Origin: an uncultured Neglectibacter sp.
GTDB taxonomy: Bacteria; Bacillota; Clostridia; Oscillospirales; Acutalibacteraceae
NCBI GenBank assembly: GCA_904374805.1
Contig: CAJFEW010000004.1
Span: 1-55,372 of the forward strand
Length of the DNA: 55,372 nucleotides
Direction of reading: 5' to 3'
Of this stretch, positions 15,023 through 23,707 are shown one piece after another (positions within the stretch are counted from its first letter, which is position 1; each line of letters begins with the position of its first letter). Below the pieces are notes generated by a model. The model did not search any database. It was not told the DNA's origin and was given only the letters and a program-made list of their open reading frames with translations. The translations under genes were made by a program, and so were the position numbers.

Positions 15023-16276
15023 ATGAACGCTGAAATTATTTCCGTGGGGACGGAATTGCTTTTGGGCCAGGTGGTCAATTTGGACACCGCCATTGTGGCC
15101 CAGGAACTGTCCGGCTTGGGCATCAACCTGCTGTACTCCGCTGTGGTGGGGGATAACGTGGAGCGGCTGCGCCATGCAGTGGACACCGCCCTCTCCCGCA
15201 GCGACCTGCTGATTATGACCGGAGGCCTGGGGCCCACCACCGACGACCTGACCAAAGAGACCACCGCCGCCTGCGCAGGCAAGCGCCTGGTGCTCCATCA
15301 GGAGAGCCTGGCCCGCATTCAGAATTATTTCAATGAAAAGCACGTCAGCGAAAACCAGGAGAAGCAGGCCTGGCTGCCGGAGGGCTGCCATGTGTTCCAA
15401 AACGACAACGGCACCGCTCCGGGCTGTGCTTTCCAGGCCCAAGGGGGCTGCACGGTGATCATGCTGCCGGGTCCGCCCAGCGAGCTGACGCCCATGCTGA
15501 AAAACTACGTGGTCCCCTATCTGAAGCAGGGGCAGGAGCAGGTGATTGTCTCCCACAATGTGCACATCTACGGACGGGGAGAGGCCCCTGTGGCCCAAAT
15601 GATGGACGACCTGATGGACGGGGAAAACCCCACCTTAGCCCCGTACGCCAAAGAGGGGGAGTGCTACCTGCGGGTGACCGCCCGGGCCCGCACGGTGGAA
15701 GAGGCGGACGCCCTCTGCCAGCCTTTGATTGAGGAAATCCGCCGCCGGCTGGGGGATTTCGTCTACAGTGTGGATGTGGAAACCCTGGAGGAGCTGGTGG
15801 TTGCCAAACTGCGGGAGCAGGGCAAGACCTTGGCCACCGCGGAAAGCTGCACCGGCGGCCTTTTGTCCAAGCGGCTTACCGATGTGCCCGGCTCTTCAGA
15901 GGTGTTTCACATGGGGGTGGTGACCTATGCCAACCAGGCAAAGGAAGACCTGCTCTCCGTGTCCCATGAGACCCTGGAGCGCTATGGGGCCGTCAGCGAG
16001 GAAACCGCCCGGGAAATGGCCGAGGGCATGGTCCGCCGGTCCGGCAGCAGCCTGGGAATCGGCATCACCGGCATCGCCGGTCCGGAGGGGGGCACCCCGG
16101 AAAAGCCCGTGGGCTTGATCTATATCGCCCTCTCCGACGGAGAGCACACCTGGGTGACCAAGCGCTCGCCCATCGGCCGCACCAAGAGCCGGGAGTGGCA
16201 CCGCCACTGTGCTGCCAGCCAGGCGTTGGACATGGTCCGCCGGTACCTGCTGGATATGCCCGTGGTGGCCAACTAG
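15023..16276 (+). CDS. cinA: CinA-family protein (NMN deamidase)
   Basis: A 417-residue full-length CinA. The N-terminal molybdopterin-binding-like (MoaB/Mog) domain begins NAEIISVGTELLLGQ and includes TGGLGPTTDDLTKE. The C-terminal domain, from about residue 255, carries TLATAESCTGGLLSKRL and GITGIAGPEGGT, the signature of nicotinamide mononucleotide deamidase in the pyridine nucleotide salvage cycle. ATG 15023 follows AGAAGGAGGA. In some Gram-positive bacteria it is part of a recA-linked competence operon, but recA is not next to it here. With nadE about 8 kb upstream, NAD recycling is the more likely role. Confidence 0.95.
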   Translation: MNAEIISVGTELLLGQVVNLDTAIVAQELSGLGINLLYSAVVGDNVERLRHAVDTALSRSDLLIMTGGLGPTTDDLTKETTAACAGKRLVLHQESLARIQNYFNEKHVSENQEKQAWLPEGCHVFQNDNGTAPGCAFQAQGGCTVIMLPGPPSELTPMLKNYVVPYLKQGQEQVIVSHNVHIYGRGEAPVAQMMDDLMDGENPTLAPYAKEGECYLRVTARARTVEEADALCQPLIEEIRRRLGDFVYSVDVETLEELVVAKLREQGKTLATAESCTGGLLSKRLTDVPGSSEVFHMGVVTYANQAKEDLLSVSHETLERYGAVSEETAREMAEGMVRRSGSSLGIGITGIAGPEGGTPEKPVGLIYIALSDGEHTWVTKRSPIGRTKSREWHRHCAASQALDMVRRYLLDMPVVAN

Positions 16277-16279
16277 TAG

Positions 16280-16316
16280 AAAAAGGGTCTGCCGCACACT
16301 GCGGCAGACCCTTTTT
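16280..16316. terminator. Bidirectional terminator between cinA and the RHH gene
   Basis: GGGTCTGCCGC (16285-16295) pairs with GCGGCAGACCC (16301-16311), flanked by AAAA and TTTTT, so it works on both strands. Confidence 0.93.
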
Positions 16317-16361
16317 GGAACCTTGAGCTCCTGTCCCTCTAGGGGACGTTCTAGGACACAC

Positions 16362-16541
16362 TCAAGGCGTTTTGGTTTTTTCCGAGATGACCTTGTACTT
16401 GAGCAGCAGATCTTCCAGCGCTTCATCCAGCAGGCGGGAAGATGGAATCCGCGTCTTGTCGGACAGGCCGCGGAACATTTCCCACAATTCCGGATCCACC
16501 GTTGAGGCGACCTGCTTGCGCTTTTGGGCCACATGCCGCAT
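16362..16541 (-). CDS. Small ribbon-helix-helix protein, 59 residues
   Basis: A 59-residue protein with the Arc/MetJ-like pattern: basic N-terminus MRHVAQKRKQ, a short strand VASTVDPELW, then helix-turn-helix FRGLSDKTRIPSSRLLDEAL and EDLLLKYK. Ribbon-helix-helix dimers bind DNA through the strand pair. AAAAGGAGGG lies nine bases before the ATG and a consensus promoter lies at 16632-16660. No toxin gene is adjacent, so it looks like a stand-alone regulator rather than an antitoxin. The window offers no clear target. Confidence 0.8.
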   Translation of the reverse strand: MRHVAQKRKQVASTVDPELWEMFRGLSDKTRIPSSRLLDEALEDLLLKYKVISEKTKTP

Positions 16542-16631
16542 ACGCTCGCCCTCCTTTTCTTCGGCTCCCCTCAGAAACTCCCTCTCGAAGAAAGGCCCTT
16601 CTCGACGGAAGCCCCATTCTTGTTACGAGTA

Positions 16632-16660
16632 AGTATAGCATGACTAGTGTTGTAAATCAA
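16632..16660 (-). promoter_or_regulatory. Promoter for the RHH gene
   Basis: Read on the minus strand, TTGATT (16660-16655) and TATACT (16637-16632) are 17 bases apart with TGC before the -10, about 90 bases before the start codon. Confidence 0.8.
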
Positions 16661-16708
16661 GATGTTTTAAGTAGTGATTTTTCAAGAGCATTCTATCAGA
16701 TTTGGACC

Positions 16709-17671
16709 CTATCTTTCCGCACCGGGAAACAGCCCTGGAGGCAGAAGAATGTCCCTGCGGGGAACCTTTTCCCAGGAGAAACAGGGCAGCAGATCCTGGG
16801 GCGTGCAGGGGACAGGCTCCTCCAGCAGGCCCGCTAAAAATCCCAGCCGGCCCACCACGTCTTGGGGGGTCAGCCCCCGGGCCAGCAGTCCCTGCAAGCT
16901 CAGGTCCCCGTCCCGCTTGGAGAGCCGGCGGCCGTCGGAAGCCAGCAGCAGCGGGGTGTGAAAAAACTGAGGCGCCGGATACCCCAGCAGCAGGTAGAGC
17001 AGAAGCTGCCGGGGGGTGGAGGAGAGCAGGTCGTTTCCCCGAACCACCTGGGTGACGCCCATGTCTCCGTCGTCCGCCACCACCGCCAGCTGGTAGGCAA
17101 AGACTTCGTCGGACCGGCGCAGGATGAAGTCCCCGCACGCCTCCGGGAGAAATTGGGATTGGAGGCCGTAGTGGCCGTCTACAAAGGAGAGAGTCTCTGC
17201 CGGCACTTGCAGCCGCAGGGCCGGCGAGCGGGTTTGCGAGCGCCGGGCGACTTCCTCTGGGGAGAGGTTTCGGCAGGTGCCGGGATACACCGGTTCTCCT
17301 GTTCCGGCGTGGGGAGCGCTGGCAGCGTGCAGCTGTGCCCGGCTGCAAAAACAGGGGTATACCAGCCCCATGGCCTCCAGCTTTTCCAGCTGAGTCTGGT
17401 AAAAGGGAAACCGGCGGCTTTGCTCATAGGGGCCGTGAGGACCGGCCCGATCGCCTCCCTCGTCCCAAAGCAGGCCCAACGTTTCCAGGTCCCGCTGGGC
17501 TTGCAGGGCGTATTCCGGTCGGGAGCGCTCTATGTCCAAGTCCTCGTTGCGCAGGATGATCTTCCCTCCCTGGGACCTGGCTGCCAGCCAGGCCAACAGG
17601 GAACAAAACAGATTGCCCAGATGCAGATACCCGCTGGGCGTCGGGGCAAACCGCCCCACCACACGCGCCAT
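16709..17671 (-). CDS. gluQ: Glutamyl-Q tRNA(Asp) synthetase / GluRS-like protein
   Basis: A 320-residue truncated class I glutamyl-tRNA synthetase catalytic core without an anticodon-binding domain, as in the GluQ (YadB) family. GluQ activates glutamate and transfers it to queuosine at position 34 of tRNA-Asp. Motif 1 is PTPSGYLHLGN (HLGN in place of HIGH) and the second signature is RLSKRDGD. The zinc-site pattern CFCSR...YPGTCR is present. Start at 17671 chosen because GGGGGAG lies five bases upstream and the family N-terminus begins there; an in-frame ATG at 17689 lacks this spacing. The gene is monocistronic, between an RHH gene and a divergent transporter gene. Confidence 0.88.
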   Translation of the reverse strand: MARVVGRFAPTPSGYLHLGNLFCSLLAWLAARSQGGKIILRNEDLDIERSRPEYALQAQRDLETLGLLWDEGGDRAGPHGPYEQSRRFPFYQTQLEKLEAMGLVYPCFCSRAQLHAASAPHAGTGEPVYPGTCRNLSPEEVARRSQTRSPALRLQVPAETLSFVDGHYGLQSQFLPEACGDFILRRSDEVFAYQLAVVADDGDMGVTQVVRGNDLLSSTPRQLLLYLLLGYPAPQFFHTPLLLASDGRRLSKRDGDLSLQGLLARGLTPQDVVGRLGFLAGLLEEPVPCTPQDLLPCFSWEKVPRRDILLPPGLFPGAER

Positions 17672-17811
17672 GAAATCTCCCCCTTTCACTGGCTTCGATT
17701 ATAGGCCGGGGAGGGAGGGCTGTCAATAGGGTACCTCCTCGGAAACAGCAGGGGGCGGCCTGCCAAAACCTTAAATTTTTCTGTCAATAGGGGCACTTCC
17801 CCTTTTTTCGG

Positions 17812-17840
17812 TTGCCTGGCCGGGAATTGTGCCGTATAAT
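17812..17840 (+). promoter_or_regulatory. Promoter for the DUF368 gene
   Basis: TTGCCT (17812-17817) and TATAAT (17835-17840) are 17 bases apart, about 75 bases before ATG 17917. Confidence 0.85.
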
Positions 17841-17916
17841 ACTTCCTAGAAATCTATAGGGATAGATCCTGCGGCGTTGCCGTTCCTTTCCCATCTGCTT
17901 AGAAAGGGGAACTGCT

Positions 17917-18771
17917 ATGAAAGAAAAGAACACAGGTGTGTTGCGCCTGGTACTGCGGGTGCTGCAAGGCATGCTGATCGGCGTGGGAGCCGTACTGCCG
18001 GGAATATCCGGCGGCGTGCTCTGCGTGGTGTTTGGTATTTACAAGCCCATTATGGAGCTGCTCTCCAGCCCCATCAAAAAGTGCAAGACCCACGTGCCCC
18101 GGTTGCTGCCGGTGATTGTGGGGGCCGTGCTGGGCTTTTTAGGCGTGGCCAAGGTACTGGCTTTCTTCCTGGAGCGCTACCCGGATCAGAGCGTGTGCCT
18201 GTTTGTGGGCCTGATTGGCGGCATGCTGCCCTCCCTCTTCCGAGAGGCCGGAGAGCAGGGCCGCACCCGGGGCAGCTGGGTGAGCTTGGCAGTGGCCTTT
18301 GTGGTCGTGCTGGCGCTGCTGCTGTCTCTCAACGTGCTGTCTGTAAACATTGTCCCCAACTTTGGCTGGTACCTGTTCTGCGGGTTCTGCATGGCGTTGT
18401 CCATCATTGCCCCGGGCATGAGCTTCTCCACGCTGCTGATGCCCCTGGGCCTGTACACGCCCCTGGTGGATGGCATCGGCAACCTGGATTTTGGAGTGCT
18501 GGTCCCGGCAGGCATTGGCGCAGTGGTGACAGTGGTGTGCCTGGCCAAGGCCATCAACGCGTTGTTCACCCATTTTTACAGCTTTGCCTTTCATGCCATT
18601 ATTGGCATTGTCATTGCGGCGACCCTTGTTATCATCCCCTTTGGAAGTTTTACCCAAGGGGTGGGTACAGCGGCGGCCAACCTGGTTTGCCTGGCAGTGG
18701 GCGTAGTGGCTGCCTTAGCGCTGGATAAGTTCAACCAGAGCGTGCCCAAGGAGGAGACCGGCGAGCTGTAA
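17917..18771 (+). CDS. DUF368 membrane protein, PopT-type undecaprenyl-phosphate translocase
   Basis: A 284-residue polytopic membrane protein. The start MLIGVGAVLPGISGG and the internal repeat LSIIAPGMSFSTLL are the paired PG(I/M)SG/S re-entrant motifs of the DUF368 family. Members (PopT) have been shown to recycle undecaprenyl phosphate across the membrane for peptidoglycan and wall-polymer synthesis, alongside DedA proteins. About eight to ten hydrophobic segments are visible. ATG 17917 follows AAAGGGG. The gene stands alone with its own promoter. The lipid-carrier role is transferred from characterised homologues. Confidence 0.85.
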   Translation: MKEKNTGVLRLVLRVLQGMLIGVGAVLPGISGGVLCVVFGIYKPIMELLSSPIKKCKTHVPRLLPVIVGAVLGFLGVAKVLAFFLERYPDQSVCLFVGLIGGMLPSLFREAGEQGRTRGSWVSLAVAFVVVLALLLSLNVLSVNIVPNFGWYLFCGFCMALSIIAPGMSFSTLLMPLGLYTPLVDGIGNLDFGVLVPAGIGAVVTVVCLAKAINALFTHFYSFAFHAIIGIVIAATLVIIPFGSFTQGVGTAAANLVCLAVGVVAALALDKFNQSVPKEETGEL

Positions 18772-18849
18772 AGCTGGCGTCCATGCCCTTCGCTATCTGC
18801 TGGGGCAGTAAGCGGACTCCCAAAGGGAGCAAGTTCCGCGCTCTTTCTT

Positions 18850-18886
18850 AATAAGAAAAAGACACCGCTGGCTGCAGCGGTGTCAC
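18850..18886 (-). terminator. Terminator of the HAD phosphatase gene
   Basis: GACACCGCTG (18861-18870) pairs with CAGCGGTGTC (18875-18884) over a GCTG loop. On the minus strand it is followed by TTTTTCTTATT. Confidence 0.85.
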
Positions 18887-18936
18887 AGTACAATCCTCCG
18901 GCTTTGCCGGGGGATATTTTTTGCATGCATGCTCGG

Positions 18937-19614
18937 TCAAGTGCGGGTGGCCACCTGGAACAACTCCTGGGCAGTGGCCACCAGGAATTCCGCCCCCTGT
19001 TCCCGCAGCTCCTCTTCCTCCCGGAAGCCCCACAGCACGCCGCAGGGGTGCATGCCTGCGTTTTTCCCTGTTGCCATGTCCACACCGCTGTCGCCTACAT
19101 ACAGCACGCGGTCTGGCCGGACGCCCAGGTCGGCGGCCATGGCCAGCACGGCGGTGGGATCGGGCTTGGTGGGCACCCCTTCCCGCTGCCCGTGGGCTTG
19201 GTCTGGCAGGGCTCCGAACAAGGCCTGCACAATGGCGCGGGCCATGTTGTCCGGCTTGTTGGAGAGCACGCCCAGTTTCATCCCCTGCTCTTTCAGCTGC
19301 TGCAGCAGAGCGGGGATGCCTGGATAGGGTTCCACCAGCTTGAGGGGATCGCTTTCGTAGCGGCGGTCGTACTCCTGGCGGAATTCCCTCCGCTTTTCCG
19401 GGGAGAAACTTGCGCCCACCGCTTGCAGCATTCGATCCATCAGCACGTTTGCCCCGTTGCCCACCAGGGTTTTGTACCGCTCCACCGGCAGTGCCGGCAG
19501 GCCGTAGGCGGCCAGAGTTTCGTTTCCGAAGCCGGCGATGGAGGCCAAGGTGTTGGCCAAAGTTCCGTCCAAATCGAAAATGCAGGCGTCAAAGGGCCTT
19601 TCTTGCGTAGACAT
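18937..19614 (-). CDS. HAD-family hydrolase, phosphoglycolate phosphatase-like
   Basis: A 225-residue HAD hydrolase with a helical C1-type cap. Motif I is FDLDGTLANT (nucleophile Asp and acid Asp), motif II is GVLSNKPDN, and motifs III/IV are KPDPTAVL followed by VLYVGDSGVDM. The arrangement matches the Gph/PGP-like group that hydrolyses phosphoglycolate or pyrophosphate-type metabolites; substrate is not certain. GGAGG precedes ATG 19614, and a promoter lies at 19639-19666, back to back with the promoter of the malic enzyme operon. Confidence 0.88.
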   Translation of the reverse strand: MSTQERPFDACIFDLDGTLANTLASIAGFGNETLAAYGLPALPVERYKTLVGNGANVLMDRMLQAVGASFSPEKRREFRQEYDRRYESDPLKLVEPYPGIPALLQQLKEQGMKLGVLSNKPDNMARAIVQALFGALPDQAHGQREGVPTKPDPTAVLAMAADLGVRPDRVLYVGDSGVDMATGKNAGMHPCGVLWGFREEEELREQGAEFLVATAQELFQVATRT

Positions 19615-19638
19615 ACCATATCCCTCCTGTTCTTCTCT

Positions 19639-19666
19639 ATTATAGGGACAATGGTGAAAAAATCAA
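19639..19666 (-). promoter_or_regulatory. Promoter for the HAD gene
   Basis: On the minus strand, TTGATT (19666-19661) and TATAAT (19644-19639) have a 16-base spacer. Confidence 0.75.
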
Positions 19667-19675
19667 GGCCCTGGC

Positions 19676-19704
19676 TTGCGTGACCCTTTGGGGCGTGCTA
19701 TAAT
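19676..19704 (+). promoter_or_regulatory. Promoter for the malic enzyme operon
   Basis: TTGCGT (19676-19681) and TATAAT (19699-19704) have a 17-base spacer with TGC before the -10. The resulting leader to 19829 is about 120 bases, GC-rich and able to fold, but I recognise no known riboswitch in it. Confidence 0.82.
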
Positions 19705-19829
19705 GTTCCCAGAGAGAAGGACCGGCGGTGGTGCAGAGGCAGGGCCCTGCAGTAAGCTCCGCGACGGTGAGGAGCGTTCGCGTTCTGCCCGCCGCAGGCG
19801 CGCAGGCGTGAGAGAAAGGATTGGATCAT

Positions 19830-21002
19830 ATGGACTATGCGCAAGAGGCTTTGAAAAAACATAAAGAGTGGCAGGGGAAAATCCGGGTGACCACTTCCTG
19901 TGTGCTGGAGAACCGGGACGACCTGTCTGTGGCGTACACCCCAGGGGTGGCGGCTCCCTGCTTGGAAATACAGAAGGACGTGGAGAAGTCCTACGAATAC
20001 ACCCGCCGGGGAAATCTGGTGGCGGTGGTCACCGATGGCACGGCGGTGCTGGGTTTGGGAGACATCGGCCCCGAGGCAGGCATGCCGGTGATGGAGGGGA
20101 AGTGCGCCCTGTTTCAGGCCTTTGCCGGCATTGACGCTTTCCCTCTGTGCGTGCGCTCGAAAGATGTGGATGAGATCGTCCACACGGTGGAGATGATCGC
20201 CGGGTCCTTTGGAGGCGTCAATTTGGAGGACATTGCCGCACCCCGCTGTTTTGAGGTGGAGGCAAAGCTGAAAGAGCGGCTGGACATCCCTGTGTTTCAC
20301 GACGACCAGCACGGCACGGCGGTGATTACGGTGGCGGCTATGCTCAACGCCTTGAAGCTGGTGGGCAAAAAGATCGAAGAGGTTTCCGCTGTGGTCAATG
20401 GGGCGGGAGCCGCAGGCACCGCCTGCACCAAGCTGCTCATGGCCTTGGGATTGAAACATGTGGTTGTCTGCGACCGGAACGGGGCGCTGGTTCCGGGGCT
20501 TACGGGCATGACCGAGTCTCAGGCCCAGCTGGCGGAGGAGACCAACCCGGAGAGAAAGTCCGGATCCTTGGGAGAGGTGATCCGCGGGGCAGACGTGTTC
20601 CTGGGCTTCTCCGCTCCCGGCGTCCTTACAGGGGATATGGTGAAAACCATGGCTCCGGATCCGGTGATCTTTGCCTGCGCCAACCCCACGCCGGAAATTT
20701 TCCCGGAAGAGGCGCTGGCTGCCGGCGCCCGTGTGGTGGGCACGGGCCGCTCCGACTATCCCAACCAGATCAACAATGTGCTGGCTTTCCCGGGGATTTT
20801 CCGCGGGGCTTTGGACGTGCGCGCCCGGGAGATCAACGACGCCATGAAGGTGGCCGCTGCCCAGGCTTTGGCGGATTTGATTCCCCAGGAAGAGCTCAGC
20901 GAGAAGAACATCATTCCCTCTGCCTTTGACAAGCGGGTGGTGCCCGCCGTGGCGCAAGCTGTGGCGCAGGCTGCCCGGGAGACCGGTGTGGCCCGGGCGT
21001 GA
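19830..21002 (+). CDS. NAD(P)-dependent malic enzyme
   Basis: A 390-residue short bacterial malic enzyme converting malate to pyruvate and CO2. The N-terminal part carries [15 protein letters not shown] and [21 protein letters not shown]. The catalytic and metal site region is [13 protein letters not shown], and the dinucleotide-binding loop is GAGAAGTA. There is no phosphotransacetylase domain, so it is the minimal form. ATG 19830 is used because AGAAAGGA lies ten bases before it; the in-frame TTG at 19821 directly abuts that site. The downstream ECF S component starts 48 bases later. With the carboxyltransferase at the window start it points to fermentative C4/C3 interconversion. Confidence 0.93.
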   Translation: MDYAQEALKKHKEWQGKIRVTTSCVLENRDDLSVAYTPGVAAPCLEIQKDVEKSYEYTRRGNLVAVVTDGTAVLGLGDIGPEAGMPVMEGKCALFQAFAGIDAFPLCVRSKDVDEIVHTVEMIAGSFGGVNLEDIAAPRCFEVEAKLKERLDIPVFHDDQHGTAVITVAAMLNALKLVGKKIEEVSAVVNGAGAAGTACTKLLMALGLKHVVVCDRNGALVPGLTGMTESQAQLAEETNPERKSGSLGEVIRGADVFLGFSAPGVLTGDMVKTMAPDPVIFACANPTPEIFPEEALAAGARVVGTGRSDYPNQINNVLAFPGIFRGALDVRAREINDAMKVAAAQALADLIPQEELSEKNIIPSAFDKRVVPAVAQAVAQAARETGVARA

Positions 21003-21049
21003 ACCCCGAAGATATAGAATCCTACGTTTTTAGAAAGAAGATGGACACC

Positions 21050-21619
21050 ATGGGAAACAACAACAACAAAACCGTGTATCGGGTCACTTTGACCGCTGTG
21101 TTCGCAGCGCTGGTGTTTGTGGCCAGCGTGATCAGCGTGCCGGTCCCCGCCGCCTTTGGCATGACCCGCATTCACTTGGGCAATATTTTCTGCCTGCTTT
21201 CGGGGTTTATTTTGGGCCCTGTGGGCGGCGGGCTGGCTGCGGGAATTGGCTCCGGCCTGTACGATGTGATCATCTATGGAGATATGCTCTCCGCGCCCTT
21301 CACCCTGGTGTTTAAGGGCATGATGGCAGTGGTCTGCGGGATGATTGCGTACCTGGGCGACAACCGGGGGGAAAACCACAAGCTCAATGTGGTGGCGGGC
21401 ATCTCCGGCAGCGTGACCTATATTATCTTGTATTTGGGCAAGAGCTTTGTGGAGGGCCTGCTGTTGGGCAGCGCCATGGGCACCGTGCTCACGGCCCTGG
21501 TCACCAAGGCGATTACCTCCGGCATCAACGGAGTCATTGCCGTGGTGGTTTCCGTGCCGCTGTGCGCCGCTGTGCGGCTGGCTTTGAAAAAGAGCCACCT
21601 GCTGGAAAAACTGGGCTGA
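21050..21619 (+). CDS. ECF transporter S component (substrate-binding membrane protein)
   Basis: A 189-residue membrane protein with about six hydrophobic segments. Helix 1 has the ECF S-component pattern with small residues and Ala-x-x-x-Ala (LTAVFAALVFVASV), followed by RIHLGNIFCLLSGFILGPVGGGLAAGIG, typical of vitamin S components that bind a shared EcfT-EcfA1/A2 module. No energising genes are nearby, so it would use a group II shared module. The vitamin cannot be assigned. Start is uncertain: ATG 21041 has its purine-rich site too close, so 21050 is preferred. The 48-base gap suggests co-transcription with malic enzyme. Confidence 0.75.
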   Translation: MGNNNNKTVYRVTLTAVFAALVFVASVISVPVPAAFGMTRIHLGNIFCLLSGFILGPVGGGLAAGIGSGLYDVIIYGDMLSAPFTLVFKGMMAVVCGMIAYLGDNRGENHKLNVVAGISGSVTYIILYLGKSFVEGLLLGSAMGTVLTALVTKAITSGINGVIAVVVSVPLCAAVRLALKKSHLLEKLG

Positions 21620-21767
21620 CCATTCTTTTCGGAAAAATCAGAGAAGAATCCATAAGCCTTCACATCCTTTTCACAAAACCGGGCGATAATAAAAGCACAA
21701 CAAGGGAATAAGACAAGCGAGACCTTGTAGTGCAGGAAACCTCGGCTTGGAAAGGAGTAATTGGTTT

Positions 21768-23363
21768 ATGTATAATCCCTTTGACCACAACGACCCGAAC
21801 ACCAACGAGTCCACCCCTACGGAAACAAACGAAACAGAATCTACCCATACCGAATATCACTACACAAACGAATCCTTGCGTTCTCATACAGAGCCGGAAA
21901 CCGCCCCTGGTGCGGAGAGTAAACCCCAAGAGCCCTATACGGCTCCTTCATATGGGACTACCGCCTCGCAGAGCGGCCCCTATGGGACCCAGCAGACGGG
22001 GCAAACCCCTTACCCCACCCAGACCGGGTGGCAGTATGGGGCCTCCCAGGGGCAGCAAGCCCAGCAAGTGCCTCCCCAGAATCAGGCGGCTTACACCTGG
22101 AACAGCGCCGCCCAACAGGGCGCGCCCTATTACACACCGGCCCAGCCCAAGCCTAAAAAGCACCGGGACGGGAAAAAGGCCAAGAAAATCGGCCTGCGTG
22201 TGGTGGCTGCAGTGCTGTGCTGCGCAGTGGTTTCTTTCGCGTCGGTAGGCATTTTCGCAGCCATGATTCAAACGGGCTTGATCAACGTGGAAAGCACCGG
22301 CTCCAGTGAAACGGCAGCCTTTACCTTGTATAAATTGGAGGACAGCAGCCAGGACAGCGAAACTGTGGTGAATTCCTCCGCCCTCACACGGCAGGAAGCC
22401 GCTCAGAAGATGATTCCTTCTGTGGTGTGCATCCAAAACTATCAGATCAGCCAGCAGGGATTTATCTTCGGCTACAGCAATGGGGAAGACAGTTCCAGCG
22501 GTTCTCTGGCAGGTGAGGGGTCCGGCATTATCATTTCCGAAGACGGATACATTGTCACCAACCAGCACGTGATCGACGGGGCCACCAATTTGCAGGTGGT
22601 CACCTCCGACGGGCTGACCTACGAGGCCACTGTGGTGGGTGAGGACACCCAGACCGACCTGGCTGTGATCAAAATTGACGCCACGGGCCTTACCGCCGCA
22701 GAGTTTGACTCTTCTTCCGACCTGCAGGTGGGAGACGAAGTGATGGCCGTGGGCAATCCCGGCGGCATGCAGCTGAATTCCACAGTGACCTTTGGCTATG
22801 TCTCCGCTCTGAACCGTCCTGTTACCAACAGCGACACCGGCTATACGGTCAACTGCATCCAGACGGATGCCGCCATCAACCCCGGCAACTCCGGCGGTGC
22901 TTTGGTGGACATGAACGGCCGTGTGGTGGGCATCAACTCTTCTAAGATTGCCGACACCAATTACGAAGGTTTGGGATTTGCCATTCCCTCCGATACCATT
23001 CAGCCGGTTGTCTCCGACCTGATGGAGTACGGCTATGTGAAAGACCGTCCCATGCTGGGCATCACCGGCGGGTTTATCAATCAAACTGTGGCTGGGTTCT
23101 ACGGCGGCATTTCCGGGTTCTATGTCAACGAGGTGGTCAGTGAGGAAGCCACTCGGTCCGGGCTGCAGCGGGGCGATATTATTACCGCCATCGACGACAC
23201 CCAGGTGACCAGCGCGACTACCATTGCCACCTATATTGCCGACATGAAACCTGGCGACACGGTGACCTTGACGGTGTACCGTTCTTCCAGCCAAAGCAAT
23301 GCGGAGGTGGAGCTGGTGCTCTCTGAGAACACAGGCAGCTCCGTAAGCTCCTCTTCCAACTAA
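21768..23363 (+). CDS. HtrA/DegP-like membrane-anchored serine protease with PDZ domain
   Basis: A 531-residue surface protease. Residues 1-130 are a cytosolic, low-complexity Thr/Pro/Gln-rich tail, then a basic stop KPKKHRDGKKAKK and one membrane helix at about 141-165. The trypsin-like domain has its triad at H267 (VTNQHVI), D297 (TDLAVIKI) and S375 (NPGNSGGALV). A single PDZ domain follows (MLGITGG to the end). The family degrades or refolds damaged exported proteins. ATG 21768 has AAAGGAG upstream. The extracellular linker between helix and protease is Ser/Glu-rich. It is a single-gene unit closed by a strong terminator. Confidence 0.92.
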   Translation: MYNPFDHNDPNTNESTPTETNETESTHTEYHYTNESLRSHTEPETAPGAESKPQEPYTAPSYGTTASQSGPYGTQQTGQTPYPTQTGWQYGASQGQQAQQVPPQNQAAYTWNSAAQQGAPYYTPAQPKPKKHRDGKKAKKIGLRVVAAVLCCAVVSFASVGIFAAMIQTGLINVESTGSSETAAFTLYKLEDSSQDSETVVNSSALTRQEAAQKMIPSVVCIQNYQISQQGFIFGYSNGEDSSSGSLAGEGSGIIISEDGYIVTNQHVIDGATNLQVVTSDGLTYEATVVGEDTQTDLAVIKIDATGLTAAEFDSSSDLQVGDEVMAVGNPGGMQLNSTVTFGYVSALNRPVTNSDTGYTVNCIQTDAAINPGNSGGALVDMNGRVVGINSSKIADTNYEGLGFAIPSDTIQPVVSDLMEYGYVKDRPMLGITGGFINQTVAGFYGGISGFYVNEVVSEEATRSGLQRGDIITAIDDTQVTSATTIATYIADMKPGDTVTLTVYRSSSQSNAEVELVLSENTGSSVSSSSN

Positions 23364-23412
23364 CGTTTGCGTACAAGTTTCTTTTTCATAAATCTCCTTT
23401 TTCAAGCAAGGG

Positions 23413-23438
23413 GGGCGGGACGAAAGTCCCGCCCTTCT
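23413..23438 (+). terminator. Terminator after the HtrA gene
   Basis: GGGCGGGAC (23413-23421) pairs with GTCCCGCCC (23426-23434) over GAAA, then TTCTTG. Confidence 0.85.
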
Positions 23439-23591
23439 TGCGTGGAGAGAAGAACGCCTTCGTTTCTTGGGCGTTTAAACAAGGTGAGAGAGAAAAATGG
23501 GAAGGGTTTTGTGTGCGTTACGCATTTTGACAGATTTTTTCGCGGAAAAAGGAAACAATTTAGTTGCACCTACAATTATTTTCTCTTCTAC

Positions 23592-23620
23592 TTGACAGGG
23601 CAAATAGGAAAGCGTATGCT
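23592..23620 (+). promoter_or_regulatory. Promoter of the ATP synthase operon
   Basis: A perfect TTGACA (23592-23597) and TATGCT (23615-23620) are 17 bases apart, about 88 bases before atpB. A second TTGACA at 23527 lacks a convincing -10. The rest of the 23439-23591 gap shows no gene. Confidence 0.85.
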
Positions 23621-23707
23621 GTGCATGAAAGTGAGAAGTTTGGCAAACGCGCCGAGTTTTCGCTGCTTTTATTTTTTCCCGCTTTTTTCCAGTGAGAGGT
23701 GATTCTT

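Noticed and set aside
23527-23560. A second TTGACA as promoter for the ATP synthase operon
   Set aside because: No acceptable -10 box at the right distance; the downstream TTGACA/TATGCT pair is much better.
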